The position numbers and the translations under genes are program-made. Under the pieces are notes generated by a model that ran no database searches, had not been told where the DNA came from, and worked only from the letters and a program-made list of their open reading frames with translations. DNA of 64,000 nt, from positions 1,178,001 to 1,242,000 of the forward strand of contig NZ_CP061294.1 of assembly GCF_018687515.1 (NCBI RefSeq), in the 5' to 3' direction. Position 1 is the stretch's first letter. Each line of letters starts with the position of its first letter. Source of the DNA: Polynucleobacter sp. MWH-Spelu-300-X4. GTDB lineage: Bacteria; Pseudomonadota; Gammaproteobacteria; Burkholderiales; Burkholderiaceae. This document shows, one piece after another, positions 1 to 8,432 of the stretch.

Positions 1-555
1 AGCACCTGCGCCAACTGTTTCTTTCCACTTAGGACTTACTTTAGCTAAATAGTCAGTAAAAATCGCTGTTGTACCTGAACCATCAGCACGGTGCACAACA
101 GTAATAGGTGCATCAGGTAATTTAACGCCAGGGTTTAAATCAGCAACTTTCTTATCGTTCCACTTCGTAATAGCACCCATGAAAACTTGTGCCAACACAT
201 CACCAGTCAATTTGATTTGACCAGGTTTAACGCCATCAACGTTAATAACAGGCACAACACCACCGATGATCGCTGGGAATTGAACCATGCCGTCAGCTTG
301 CAGATCTTCAAACTTAACTGGATTATCAGACGCGCCAAAATCAACTGTCTTAGCTTTAATCTGCTTGATACCGCCAGAAGAGCCAATAGATTGGTAATTT
401 AAGCCATTACCTGTTTTAGCTTTATAAGCCTCAGCCCATTTAGCGTATACAGGGTATGGGAATGTAGCGCCAGCGCCAGTCATATCAGCAGCCATTGCTA
501 CAGTTGAAAGCGCCATCGCGCTAGCAACTAATGTCTTGGTAAAAAATGATTTCAT
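1..555 (-). CDS. pstS: Phosphate ABC transporter substrate-binding protein PstS, C-terminus cut by window edge
   Basis: Reverse-strand reading from the ATG at 555 gives a signal peptide (MKSFFTKTLVASAMALS, cleavage after AMA) and then the PstS opening GAGATFPYPVYAKW. The phosphate-binding segments SSGGIKQI and RADGSGTT follow. In this family the periplasmic protein binds orthophosphate and delivers it to PstCAB. Only the first 185 or so residues are inside the window; the gene continues past position 1. A Pho box lies 57 bases upstream, so phosphate-starvation control by PhoB is likely. A short forward reading frame at 187-402 is an antisense shadow. Confidence 0.95.
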   Translation of the reverse strand, partial: MKSFFTKTLVASAMALSTVAMAADMTGAGATFPYPVYAKWAEAYKAKTGNGLNYQSIGSSGGIKQIKAKTVDFGASDNPVKFEDLQADGMVQFPAIIGGVVPVINVDGVKPGQIKLTGDVLAQVFMGAITKWNDKKVADLNPGVKLPDAPITVVHRADGSGTTAIFTDYLAKVSPKWKETVGAGA

Positions 556-864
556 ATATCGTTCCTCATTAAGCGTCGCAACACCGCGACAATGAGAAAG
601 ATACCGAGTAATTATGAAAGTTTTGTGACAATCACAATTAACTACCAATGGTTTGATAAATTATAAAAATATCATTATTAATCAATTAGTTAAATCATTA
701 TATATTTCATTAAATTCTGAATAATTTTTAGGCTAATTAGCATGACTAGGGAATGAAGATCGTTATATCCCTCCCCCAATTAATGAATTTTTTGTGACTT
801 GCCTTATTTCTCTTGTATTTGAGAATTGATTATTCGAAACTCCTTCCCAATCAAAGGAGTTAGC
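556..864. other. Divergent intergenic region between pstS and a small Lys-rich gene
   Basis: This AT-rich spacer of about 310 bases holds the Pho box for pstS and, near 853-859, the ribosome binding site of the forward gene. The central part (640-800) has long A/T runs. I see no further gene or repeat in it. Confidence 0.6.
612..631 (-). promoter_or_regulatory. Pho box upstream of pstS
   Basis: On the reverse strand this reads TTGTCACAAAACTTTCATAA, 17 of 20 matches by eye to the PhoB consensus of two CTGTCAT 7-mers separated by an AT-rich 4-mer. A TATCTT hexamer at 598-603 lies 8 bases further downstream, where a -10 element is expected because the second 7-mer replaces the -35. It sits between pstS and a divergent small gene. 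Confidence 0.75.
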
Positions 865-1068
865 ATGTACACATACGAAGAAGCGGTTAAGCAATTACAA
901 GAATCTGGCTCGATTAGCTTGATGGATTTCAAAGCATTGCCTTACGATGATTTAGAAGAGCTTCTTGAAGAAATCAAAAAATGGTGTGTTTACGCCAACG
1001 GCAATAAAGAAAAATTAGAGAAAAAATCCAAGAAAAAAGATAAAAAGAAGGATAAGAAAAAGAAATAA
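865..1068 (+). CDS. Small protein with lysine-rich tail, unknown function
   Basis: 67 residues starting MYTYEEAVKQLQ. I chose the ATG at 865 because AAAGGAG lies 5 bases before it; an in-frame alternative start at 826 has no such site. Residues 1-45 look helical and acidic (DDLEELLEEIKKW). The last 20 residues are almost pure Lys with Asp/Glu. A basic tail of this kind often binds nucleic acid or ribosomes, but that is only inference. A terminator follows directly, so this is a single-gene unit. Not recognised. Confidence 0.7.
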   Translation: MYTYEEAVKQLQESGSISLMDFKALPYDDLEELLEEIKKWCVYANGNKEKLEKKSKKKDKKKDKKKK

Positions 1069-1073
1069 CCACT

Positions 1074-1100
1074 TAGCCACTGTATCAGTGGCTATTTTTT
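1074..1100 (+). terminator. Intrinsic terminator of the small Lys-rich gene
   Basis: Nine-bp perfect stem TAGCCACTG/CAGTGGCTA with a 3-base loop, followed by TTTTTT. It starts 6 bases after the stop codon of the upstream gene. Confidence 0.85.
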
Positions 1101-1150
1101 ATTGTCTACAGCCTTTTGATTTCTGCCTAGTTAACTCAGTATTCACTGAG

Positions 1151-2200
1151 TTATATGTTTTTAGAGAAAAAACGCTCTTTCACCCATAAAGCAACAGAAA
1201 CCAATCCAACCATAATAGGCACCTCTACGAGAGGTCCGATGACAGCGGCAAAAGCTGCTCCTGAATTAATTCCGAATACTGCAATGGCCACCGCAATAGC
1301 AAGCTCAAAATTATTACTAGCTGCTGTAAACGATAAAGTGCAGCATCGCTTGTAATCTACCTTCATTTTTCCAGTAATGATGAATGTCAATGCGAACATC
1401 ACCACAAAATAAATCAATAACGGAATAGCAATCGCCACAACATCCATAGGTAATTGAAGAATCAATTGTCCTTTTAGACTAAACATGACGACAATCGTAA
1501 ATAGCAAAGCAATTAATGTAATTTTGCCTATTTTGGGCACAAAACTATCTTGATACCAATCTTTGGAAACAAACTTGAGCATGACAAATCTCGTCAAGAA
1601 CCCTGCCACACAAGGTATACCCAAGTAGATGGCAACTGTTGTAGCAATTTCACCAATAGTAATATTGACAACAGAACCAGCAAAACCAAAATAAGGTGGC
1701 AATACAGTTAGGAAGAAATAAGCATATAAGCTAAAGAACAATACTTGGAAAACAGCATTAAATGCCACTAATCCTGCGGCATATTCCGTGGAACCTTTAG
1801 CAATATCGTTCCAAACAATCACCATCGCAATACAAGGTGCTATACCAATCAATATCAACCCTGCCATATATTCTGGTTGATGAGGCATCAATGTAATGGC
1901 CAAAAAGAACATCAAAGTTGGCGCAATAATCCAATTTAATAAAATCGCCAAACCAAATACTTTTTTGTCTTTAAAGACATCCGGCAATTCTTCATACTTC
2001 ACCTTGGCAAATGGTGGATACATCATCAATATCAAGCCAATCGCAATAGGAATATTGGTCGTACCTGATTGGAATTGATTAATCAACCCTTCAACACTTG
2101 GATAGAAATACCCTAAACCAATACCAACCGCCATGGCAGCAAAGATCCAGACAGTTAGATATCTATCTAAAAACGATAATTTTTGTGTGATATTGCTCAT
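1151..2200 (-). CDS. acr3: Arsenite efflux permease ACR3
   Basis: 349 residues with about ten hydrophobic segments, typical length for the Acr3 branch of the BART superfamily. Family hallmarks visible are GIAPCIAMV (Cys123, the conserved membrane cysteine for As(III) transport) and [11 protein letters not shown] with the conserved Glu in a late helix. The inner-membrane protein exports arsenite made by the arsenate reductase encoded just upstream. Its ATG overlaps the arsC stop as ATGA, so the two are translationally coupled. Last gene of the arsR-arsI-arsC-acr3 operon. Confidence 0.93.
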   Translation of the reverse strand: MSNITQKLSFLDRYLTVWIFAAMAVGIGLGYFYPSVEGLINQFQSGTTNIPIAIGLILMMYPPFAKVKYEELPDVFKDKKVFGLAILLNWIIAPTLMFFLAITLMPHQPEYMAGLILIGIAPCIAMVIVWNDIAKGSTEYAAGLVAFNAVFQVLFFSLYAYFFLTVLPPYFGFAGSVVNITIGEIATTVAIYLGIPCVAGFLTRFVMLKFVSKDWYQDSFVPKIGKITLIALLFTIVVMFSLKGQLILQLPMDVVAIAIPLLIYFVVMFALTFIITGKMKVDYKRCCTLSFTAASNNFELAIAVAIAVFGINSGAAFAAVIGPLVEVPIMVGLVSVALWVKERFFSKNI

Positions 2201-2676
2201 ACTTTTTCGTGCACTTCTTTAAGGCTTAATGAATCCAACTTTTCAAGTGGCATATTAGCCAAAAGATCAATGCGCTTTTTTAAGCCAATCATTACGTCTT
2301 TAAACGCTTGTCTCTTCTGGTCATCCCCACCCTCCACTTGTGATGGGTCAGGAAACCCCCAATGAGCAGTCGCAGGCTTTCCTGGCCAAAAAGGGCATAC
2401 CTCACCCGCAGCGTTATCACAAACGGTAATGATGAAATCCATTTGAGGCGCATCAGCTAAACCATACTCATCCCATGATTTGGAGCGCAACTTACTTTCA
2501 TCGTAGCCAAGTTCTAATGCGATTTCCCTTGCGAAGGGATTCACGGAAGTCCCAGGCGTTGAACCAGCTGAATAGCCAACAAATCTACCGCTAGCGTGCG
2601 TGGAGGCCAATGCCTCACCAATAACTGAACGAGCAGAGTTATGGGTACATAAGAAAAGGATATTGTATTGCTTCAC
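2197..2676 (-). CDS. arsC: Arsenate reductase ArsC, low-molecular-weight phosphatase (thioredoxin) type
   Basis: 159 residues with the N-terminal P-loop CTHNSARS (CX5R, nucleophile Cys10), then [15 protein letters not shown] and HWGFPDPS, all features of LMW-PTP-like arsenate reductases. It reduces arsenate to arsenite in the cytoplasm using a cysteine relay. Nine bases separate it from arsI upstream, and its stop overlaps the acr3 start (ATGA). It is unrelated in fold to the ArsC/Spx-family protein at 35154-35507. Confidence 0.93.
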   Translation of the reverse strand: MKQYNILFLCTHNSARSVIGEALASTHASGRFVGYSAGSTPGTSVNPFAREIALELGYDESKLRSKSWDEYGLADAPQMDFIITVCDNAAGEVCPFWPGKPATAHWGFPDPSQVEGGDDQKRQAFKDVMIGLKKRIDLLANMPLEKLDSLSLKEVHEKV

Positions 2677-2685
2677 ATTTACTCC

Positions 2686-3165
2686 TTAGCAACAAGATTT
2701 TTTTGATGATGCTGTACTTGGGGTACAACAACTACTTTGAGGTTCTTTAACAGCAACTAGCTCTGGCACACAGCAACCTGCTGATGCGGTGTCATTGAAT
2801 ACAGGAATTGTGTCTAAAGTATGAAAAGTTTCCCAAGGAATATTGGCAGGATCATTTACCCAATATTTGTCTGATTTAGCATAGCAACAAGCAGTTCCAA
2901 CTTGTTCAACAATGTCACCTTCGATGGCATCTAAACGGCTTTTCATTTCACCAAGCTCGGCATCATTCTCAACTTGAATACCCAAATGATTCAGCCCAAC
3001 TGGAGCTCCACGAGCTGATATAGCAAAATTGACCTTAGGGTCCTCCAATTGCCATTTTGCATAATCACTTTTCACGATGGTTGGCTCACAACCAAACATT
3101 TTGGAATAAAAAGGAATGCTGCTCTCAATACTCTTAACAGCAACGTGAACGTGTAATCTTTTCAT
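2686..3165 (-). CDS. arsI: ArsI/CadI-family VOC metalloprotein (C-As lyase-like)
   Basis: I start at the ATG at 3165 (MKRLHVHVAVKS) because it overlaps the arsR stop as ATGA and has GGAG 8 bases upstream; a longer in-frame version to 3219 would run into arsR. The 159-residue product shows a vicinal-oxygen-chelate fold pattern with Leu-Asn-His60 and Glu112. It also has the vicinal Cys93-Cys94 pair that ArsI uses to bind trivalent organoarsenicals. The tail carries three more CC pairs. ArsI breaks the carbon-arsenic bond of MAs(III); CadI-like cadmium-induced proteins share the family, so the substrate is inferred. Confidence 0.82.
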   Translation of the reverse strand: MKRLHVHVAVKSIESSIPFYSKMFGCEPTIVKSDYAKWQLEDPKVNFAISARGAPVGLNHLGIQVENDAELGEMKSRLDAIEGDIVEQVGTACCYAKSDKYWVNDPANIPWETFHTLDTIPVFNDTASAGCCVPELVAVKEPQSSCCTPSTASSKKSCC

Positions 3166-3491
3166 GAACATTGCTCCTTCTTTTTTCCTTTGGTAGGCAT
3201 ACAGCTTTTCCCACCACAACAGTTATCCAACAGAAAATCACTCAACTGTTCAACCAATGACGCGTTAGGACGATAAATAAGATTTCTACTTTGGCGCTCC
3301 ACCAATAGCAAATTGGCCGCCACCAACTCTTTTAAATGAAAACTTAGCGTCGCATTTGGAATGCCTAGCTTTTCAATAATTGCGCTAGGGGTCAAACCCA
3401 CATCCCCTCGCTGGACAATCAAGCGAAATATATTCAAACGGGACTCCTGCCCTAAGGCTAGGAAAGCATTAATAGCATCTATATTTTTCAT
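3162..3491 (-). CDS. arsR: Arsenic-responsive repressor ArsR (SmtB family)
   Basis: 109 residues with a winged helix-turn-helix: LTPSAIIEKLGIPNATLSFHL is the recognition region. The As(III) site appears to be C-terminal: Cys91-Cys92 and Cys97 in DNCCGGKSC, resembling the A. ferrooxidans ArsR arrangement rather than the E. coli CVC-in-helix type. First gene of the ars operon. The 48 bases upstream are AT-rich with a TTGTCA at 3526-3531 and TATAAT at 3499-3504, but the spacing (21) is too long for a convincing promoter call; an ATATAGAAATATAT stretch at 3502-3515 is a possible operator. Confidence 0.9.
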   Translation of the reverse strand: MKNIDAINAFLALGQESRLNIFRLIVQRGDVGLTPSAIIEKLGIPNATLSFHLKELVAANLLLVERQSRNLIYRPNASLVEQLSDFLLDNCCGGKSCMPTKGKKKEQCS

Positions 3492-3558
3492 ATTTCCAAT
3501 TATATAGAAATATATGACACCCGTGTGACAAGGGGGAATTCTTAATTGGGGATCTTAA

Positions 3559-4641
3559 CTACAGACTGAATCGGACAGTAACCATCAATCCAGACAACTC
3601 TGGAGACCGCTCTACCTGGAGACTTAAACCTTGCACTTCCGCAATTTTCTTAATAATCGACCACCCCAATCCACTGCCGAACGAATCGGACTGATTCATT
3701 CTCTTAAACCTAATACCCAGGTCATTGATTTCTTGCTTGGTAAGGCCCGATCCACTATCCTCGACGGCCAAATAGACCTTACCATCTTTTTGTTTTACTG
3801 AAACATCTATCGAGCCCTTCATTGGAGAATAACGAATGGCGTTATCCAATAAATTTCTCAACAAAATACTTAATAAGCCTTCATTCACGCGAACTGTACA
3901 CACGGCATCTTCAAGGAACTGTATTTTTTGCTGCTTTTTTTCAATATCTGGGTAAGCATTAGCAATTTGTTTTTTAACGAATTCTGATAAATTTAATGAA
4001 TCTTTATCAAAGATGACATGCGCGGACTCGACCCTAGATAGTGCCAAAAGCTGTTCGATTAACCTGCTAGCCCTATCAGAACTCTCGATTAAATTATTAA
4101 TCGATTCAAAGTTAAATTGTTTTTCTATTTTTAATATTTCAGCTTGGGCCCTAATGGCCGCCAAAGGAGTTCTTAACTCATGAGCCGCATCAGAGGTAAA
4201 TCTTCTTTCATGCTCAATCGATTTCTTAACTCGACCCAATAAATCATTTAATTCATCCACAATCGGTGAAATTTCATTCGGCAATCCTTGAATCTTAATA
4301 GGGTCTAACGAATCCGCCCTTCTTTCAAAAATAGCCTGTTTGACTTGAGATAAAGATCTATTTGCCCAAGAAATGACTCCATACACCACCACAAAAAGAA
4401 CTGGCAAACCCAACATTAAAGGCCAAATGAGCCCCCATAAAAGAGAGCCTAGCAATTCATTTTTCTCTTGGTTAAATTGAGTAAGACTTATTTGATGATC
4501 TACCAACTTGTGGAATATTTCCTCAAGCTCATGTTTAGCATCCAACCACACAAAAACCGTACTAGTCACCCAAATAAGCGCAATACTCGCGAGCACCCAA
4601 ATCAATAACCTGTTTTTTAAAGAAAACGAACCCTGGTTCAT
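3559..4641 (-). CDS. Sensor histidine kinase, QseC/TctE-like
   Basis: 361 residues from the ATG at 4641, which overlaps the response-regulator stop as ATGA. Two transmembrane helices (about residues 10-32 and 67-90) frame a short periplasmic loop of only about 35 residues. A HAMP-like linker is followed by the H-box FTSDAAHELRTPL (His154), N-box LLRNLLDNAIRYSP, and the G-boxes DSGSGL and GSGLGWSII. It phosphorylates the adjacent OmpR-type regulator. Being last in the SHP/DHC/cytochrome b operon, it may sense the redox or membrane state handled by those proteins; this is inference from context. Confidence 0.88.
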   Translation of the reverse strand: MNQGSFSLKNRLLIWVLASIALIWVTSTVFVWLDAKHELEEIFHKLVDHQISLTQFNQEKNELLGSLLWGLIWPLMLGLPVLFVVVYGVISWANRSLSQVKQAIFERRADSLDPIKIQGLPNEISPIVDELNDLLGRVKKSIEHERRFTSDAAHELRTPLAAIRAQAEILKIEKQFNFESINNLIESSDRASRLIEQLLALSRVESAHVIFDKDSLNLSEFVKKQIANAYPDIEKKQQKIQFLEDAVCTVRVNEGLLSILLRNLLDNAIRYSPMKGSIDVSVKQKDGKVYLAVEDSGSGLTKQEINDLGIRFKRMNQSDSFGSGLGWSIIKKIAEVQGLSLQVERSPELSGLMVTVRFSL

Positions 4642-5300
4642 GCGACCGCCTTTAATAAATAACCAACCCCACGTATGGTTTGAATCCATTCGGATCCAAT
4701 TTTTTTACGCAGATTATGGATATGAACTTCCAAAGCGTTACTCTCCACCTCATGACCCCAACTATATAACTGATCCTCTAGCTGGCTCTTAGTTAATACA
4801 CGATCCGACGAAAGCATCAGAGCATGTAAGAGTGCAAACTCTTTTTTAGATAAAGAAATTTCCTCTTTCTGCAAATGCACTTGGTAACTCATAGGATTTA
4901 AAACTAGATCGCCGATGTGTATTTCATTTTTAGCAGCGCCTTCCGAGCGCCTAATCAAAGCCCTCAATCTGGCTGCAAGCACTTCTAGTGCAACAGGCTT
5001 CACCACATAGTCATCACCACCTAAGTCAAGACCTTGCGTAATACTCTCTACCCCGTCCTGGGCAGTCAAAATCAATACAGGAATAGTGATGCCATCTGAC
5101 CTTAAGTCTTTTAAAACTTGAAAACCACTCTTCAGAGGCAGCCCAATATCTAAAACCAAAGCGGTATAACTGGTGTTATTAAGTTCATAAATAACTGCCT
5201 GACCATCTCTAACCCAGTCAACTTCAAACCCATGATGAACCAGCCCTAATTTAAGGGCCTCACCTAAGTTTCGATCATCTTCAGCTAGTAGAACTCTCAT
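4638..5300 (-). CDS. OmpR/PhoB-family response regulator
   Basis: 220 residues from the ATG at 5300, which shares its A with the cytochrome b stop (TGATG). The receiver domain has the acidic pair Asp8-Asp9, phosphoacceptor Asp51 (VLDIGLP) and Lys in the VKPVA motif. The C-terminal winged helix carries LTKSQLEDQLYSW and VHIHNLRKKIG. Partner of the downstream kinase. The operon position suggests it controls the cytochrome genes upstream of it. Confidence 0.9.
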   Translation of the reverse strand: MRVLLAEDDRNLGEALKLGLVHHGFEVDWVRDGQAVIYELNNTSYTALVLDIGLPLKSGFQVLKDLRSDGITIPVLILTAQDGVESITQGLDLGGDDYVVKPVALEVLAARLRALIRRSEGAAKNEIHIGDLVLNPMSYQVHLQKEEISLSKKEFALLHALMLSSDRVLTKSQLEDQLYSWGHEVESNALEVHIHNLRKKIGSEWIQTIRGVGYLLKAVA

Positions 5301-5920
5301 CACCAAACTTTAAATTGCACACCCCAAAAATACAGCACTAAGCCCATCAAAATGACGGCCACCCATTTATATGGTCTCACTCTAACCGCAATCGATGCCA
5401 TTCTGCCACCTACTTCTTGATTATTTCTCCGGAAATATTGATATAAAGCATTTAAAAGAATAGCTCCCACATGAACCACCACCACGCTAATCAATAGATT
5501 AGCCACTAGCTCATGTAATTCACTGATTAATTCTGGGCCAATTTCATTAAAAGTTAAATAACCTGTAGCTGTCACAAAAATAACTAAAAACATTAACAAA
5601 TATGCTGCCACAAAACCTAAAGCACTCAACCCCATTAAGGCTTCTTTCTCACCATTTAGAGCAGACTGTATATGCTCACGAACCTTTAAAAAACGAGGGG
5701 CGATCGTAGAAAACCTCGCATACCTGGAACCAATCAAACCCCAACCTACTCTAAACGCAATAATCCCCATCATGGTGTAGCCCATGGTGACATGAACCAA
5801 TCTAAAACGCTCACTCTCTTGAGTTAAAACAGCACCCACAAAGCAAATAGCTAAAAGCCAATGAGACACAAACACCGGCGAATCCCAAGACATCATTTTT
5901 CGACTAATTTCTTTAATCAT
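5300..5920 (-). CDS. Cytochrome b561-type membrane protein of the SHP/DHC cluster
   Basis: 206 residues with four to five hydrophobic helices and conserved histidines in SHWLL, LVHVTMGY, ELHELVAN and VVVHVGA, the pattern of bacterial di-haem cytochrome b561. It should pass electrons between the quinone pool and the periplasmic cytochromes encoded upstream. Its ATG overlaps the DHC stop (ATGA). The SHP-DHC-cytochrome b trio is a known conserved cluster. Confidence 0.87.
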   Translation of the reverse strand: MIKEISRKMMSWDSPVFVSHWLLAICFVGAVLTQESERFRLVHVTMGYTMMGIIAFRVGWGLIGSRYARFSTIAPRFLKVREHIQSALNGEKEALMGLSALGFVAAYLLMFLVIFVTATGYLTFNEIGPELISELHELVANLLISVVVVHVGAILLNALYQYFRRNNQEVGGRMASIAVRVRPYKWVAVILMGLVLYFWGVQFKVW

Positions 5921-6369
5921 TGAGGTACCCTAACAAAATCATCGTCGTAATTACCTTTATCAGCCCCTGCGTGGCATGCCATGCAATTAGACTTACTTTT
6001 CACCTTTGGATTCTTCCAAGTCTGATCACTAATTTTGCGATGCTTTCTAATAAACCACGACGACTCAGTTATGCGATTATTGGGAGGCACCTCAGACACT
6101 CTTTTATAAGTCCCAGCATATTGCGTCAACCACTGGCTGATTTCTTTTACTGATTGTGGATCTAAAGATGCATCAACGCCATAATGCTTATCTAAGCTCC
6201 CCATTATTTTTTCCCAGGACGCTTTTGGTAAAAACCCTGGCTGATAGGCCATATGGCATGCAGCACATTCTGCTTTAACTTTATCCGGAATCTTGATAGG
6301 TGAAACATTTCCATCAGCGATAGCCGCTTGAGAAAGCAACCATAAAACGATTGGCATGATCTTTTTCAT
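5917..6369 (-). CDS. Di-haem cytochrome c (DHC)
   Basis: 150 residues with a signal peptide (MKKIMPIVLWLLSQAAIADG) and two haem-binding motifs, CAACH near residue 35 and CMACH near residue 129. The fold and context match DHC, the redox partner of SHP, which carries electrons from the membrane cytochrome b to SHP in the periplasm. Seven bases follow the SHP stop before its ATG, and its own stop overlaps the next start. Confidence 0.87.
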   Translation of the reverse strand: MKKIMPIVLWLLSQAAIADGNVSPIKIPDKVKAECAACHMAYQPGFLPKASWEKIMGSLDKHYGVDASLDPQSVKEISQWLTQYAGTYKRVSEVPPNNRITESSWFIRKHRKISDQTWKNPKVKSKSNCMACHAGADKGNYDDDFVRVPQ

Positions 6370-6376
6370 AACGCCT

Positions 6377-6769
6377 CTATTTCAAAGAATTTAAATAAGC
6401 CATCACGTCAGCTTTTTCGAGTGCAGAACACTCTCGATTCAATACATCATTGCAATTGCGCTTGAACCATTTATTAACTTTAGCCTCATCTGTAAAACGC
6501 TTATTGTTATAAGCAGGAGCTAATGGTGAAATAACCTTATCAGTTGAGGCATGTTTACCATCTTTTGTAGGGGGCATACCATGACAAGTGGCGCAACTCC
6601 ACTCTTTACCATGTTTACTAGTAAAGAATTTTTCACCACGAGCGGCTAAAGAAGGTTGCTTAGATGCCTCTACGTATTGTTTTTCTAATGAAATAGGGTC
6701 CATTGCCCATACATTAGTAGCCAAGCATATGCTAATTAGAGCTAAATATAGTTTTTTCATATTTGTCAT
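6377..6769 (-). CDS. SHP-type mono-haem cytochrome c (DUF1924 family)
   Basis: 130 residues from the ATG at 6769, chosen because GGAGGA lies 5-6 bases upstream; an in-frame ATG at 6781 would place that site inside the gene. A signal peptide ending NVWA precedes one haem motif, CATCHG. The segment KWFKRNCNDVLNREC contains the Cys-Asn region that in Rhodobacter SHP supplies the unusual asparagine haem ligand and a disulfide. SHP binds O2 and NO when reduced; the physiological role is not settled. First gene of the five-gene operon. Confidence 0.85.
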   Translation of the reverse strand: MTNMKKLYLALISICLATNVWAMDPISLEKQYVEASKQPSLAARGEKFFTSKHGKEWSCATCHGMPPTKDGKHASTDKVISPLAPAYNNKRFTDEAKVNKWFKRNCNDVLNRECSALEKADVMAYLNSLK

Positions 6770-6908
6770 AGATTCCTCCATAACAACAGTCTATAAAAGC
6801 CAGATTAAGGAATGCTTAAGATTTATATAAGCATATGAGTCATAAAATCTTACCGTTAACTAAATAAGAGTTTTATTTAGTTATTCGTGCTAAATTTTCA
6901 TCAAAATC

Positions 6909-8048
6909 ATGCTAACTCGAATCGTATTCGCCCTTTTTTGCTTACTTGCATCTCAGGTAGTTTTTTCTGAGGGCCTGGTATTTGAATGCGCCACCCCCCG
7001 CCTGAAGGCTATCGAATCTCAATTAGATCAATATTTTTCAACACTAGGGATTCAGCCCGATTTATTTTATAAAGAATTCAATCAAACGGCCCTTCAGCTA
7101 ACATTAAAAAATAAAGCCCCTGACAAAAGTACGCTCTATATTCGCTGGAACCCTGACTATCAGATAGAAGATGAAATCATTTCACTACCAGCTGCCCAAG
7201 GGTATAAAGAAGTCACCACGGTTTCCAAAAAAGAAATTGTTTTAGCACTAATGCAATCAGGAAGACGTACAGCTTTTTCTGGGAAATCCTGCAACTTTGA
7301 AGCATTTGAAGACCATATTCATGTCCGTCAAATGATCGTAGCCTGGGCAGAAAACCTACATTGGACTTTTCCAGAAGGCAGCGATGCTAAATGGAATGAA
7401 ACTTATTGGAAAGATGGCACCCTCAAACCTGGAAAACCTCTTCTAGAGGCTATGACTGATTTTTTCATTAATGAAAAATCATGCTCTGTGGGCTGTTATA
7501 CAGCCACTAAGATTGTGATTATCCAAGGAACCCTAGATTACTATCAAAGAATAAAACAAGATATTGATAAGGCTAATCAAATTAAAAAAATCCTCAGAAG
7601 TGATGGTGAGGTTCTAGTCAATATTGAACCAGACTCCATGTGGAAATTCTTCAAAAAAGACTACCCCGCAACATCTATTAATAACGGCAAATTACTTACT
7701 GTTAAGACTGGCGTAGCCCCACTTAACTTTATCCCCGGGGACTGGGTTTATTTCATCAATACGGACGCCGAAAGCTCTAATATTTCAGGCTATGAAGGGT
7801 CTAACTCGATTTATATGGGCAGAGGAAAATTTGATGATTTTTACGACGATAACGGTCACTATTTCTTCTATAACGATAAATTAAGAGAAATTTATAACTG
7901 GCGCCATGGTGTTTTTAGCCGATCACGTGATTATGAAAAAATCCAACCCTTATCATCAGATCTATTAAATATCTTAGGACTCCCCCCGCAAGCAGGAGGC
8001 TTTGTTTTGGATAGCCGCTCAGTACCCAAATATTTTGGATTTGAGTAA
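6909..8048 (+). CDS. Exported protein resembling Tgl-type protein-glutamine gamma-glutamyltransferase
   Basis: 379 residues, opening with a clear signal peptide (LFCLLASQVVFSEG). Motifs recall the Bacillus Tgl transglutaminase: a putative nucleophile Cys196 in VGCYTATKIVII at a helix start, GDWVYFIN (277-284), then YEGSNSIYMGRG and NGHYFFY, giving candidate Glu296 and His317. Tgl is about 245 residues; the extra 150 residues here are N-terminal. If real, it would cross-link proteins in the periplasm. No Shine-Dalgarno is visible before the ATG, and a smaller family relative without activity is possible. Confidence 0.5.
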   Translation: MLTRIVFALFCLLASQVVFSEGLVFECATPRLKAIESQLDQYFSTLGIQPDLFYKEFNQTALQLTLKNKAPDKSTLYIRWNPDYQIEDEIISLPAAQGYKEVTTVSKKEIVLALMQSGRRTAFSGKSCNFEAFEDHIHVRQMIVAWAENLHWTFPEGSDAKWNETYWKDGTLKPGKPLLEAMTDFFINEKSCSVGCYTATKIVIIQGTLDYYQRIKQDIDKANQIKKILRSDGEVLVNIEPDSMWKFFKKDYPATSINNGKLLTVKTGVAPLNFIPGDWVYFINTDAESSNISGYEGSNSIYMGRGKFDDFYDDNGHYFFYNDKLREIYNWRHGVFSRSRDYEKIQPLSSDLLNILGLPPQAGGFVLDSRSVPKYFGFE

Positions 8049-8130
8049 TTTATTCAATAGCAAGCATTTGAAAATACCTTTCAACTAGTTCTAATTAGAA
8101 CTATAATATCTTTTTTAACAGGAGAATGAC

Positions 8131-8337
8131 ATGCCATACGCTATCGAAGTAAAAGCGGGCCAGGAATATTGGTTATGCACATGCGGTAAAAGCGGCACAG
8201 GTCTTTGTGATGGCTCACATAAAGTAACCGATAAGACACCTAGCCAATTTATCGCAGAAAAAGATGAAACTATCTATGTTTGCGGTTGCACCAAAACTGG
8301 TGACAGCCCATTCTGTGATGGCTCACATAACGGGTAA
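8131..8337 (+). CDS. CDGSH iron-sulfur domain protein, double motif
   Basis: 68 residues with two CDGSH-type [2Fe-2S] motifs: CTCGKSGTGLCDGSH (residues 17-31) and CGCTKTGDSPFCDGSH (51-66). Each supplies three Cys and one His. Members with two sites form compact monomers, unlike the dimeric mitoNEET. The role is electron transfer or cluster storage; the partner is unknown. GGAG lies 6 bases before the ATG. A bidirectional terminator follows. Confidence 0.93.
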   Translation: MPYAIEVKAGQEYWLCTCGKSGTGLCDGSHKVTDKTPSQFIAEKDETIYVCGCTKTGDSPFCDGSHNG

Positions 8338-8395
8338 GCATCGAATAGTAAGTAGTTAACTCAATTGATTAATTAGTTAGTTAATCAAGTTAATA

Positions 8396-8421
8396 AAAAG
8401 CCACCTAAAGGTGGCTTTTTA
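8396..8421. terminator. Bidirectional terminator between CDGSH gene and mgtA
   Basis: AAAAGCCACCT/AGGTGGCTTTT stem with a 2-base loop and U-rich flanks on both strands. It lies between convergent genes, so it can serve both. A near-identical GCCACCT core is found in the kup terminator. Confidence 0.85.
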
Positions 8422-8432
8422 TCGTTAAGCGG

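Noticed and set aside
3499..3531. Sigma-70 promoter for arsR (TTGTCA and TATAAT)
   Set aside because: Spacing of 21 bases is too long; left as a note in the arsR entry.
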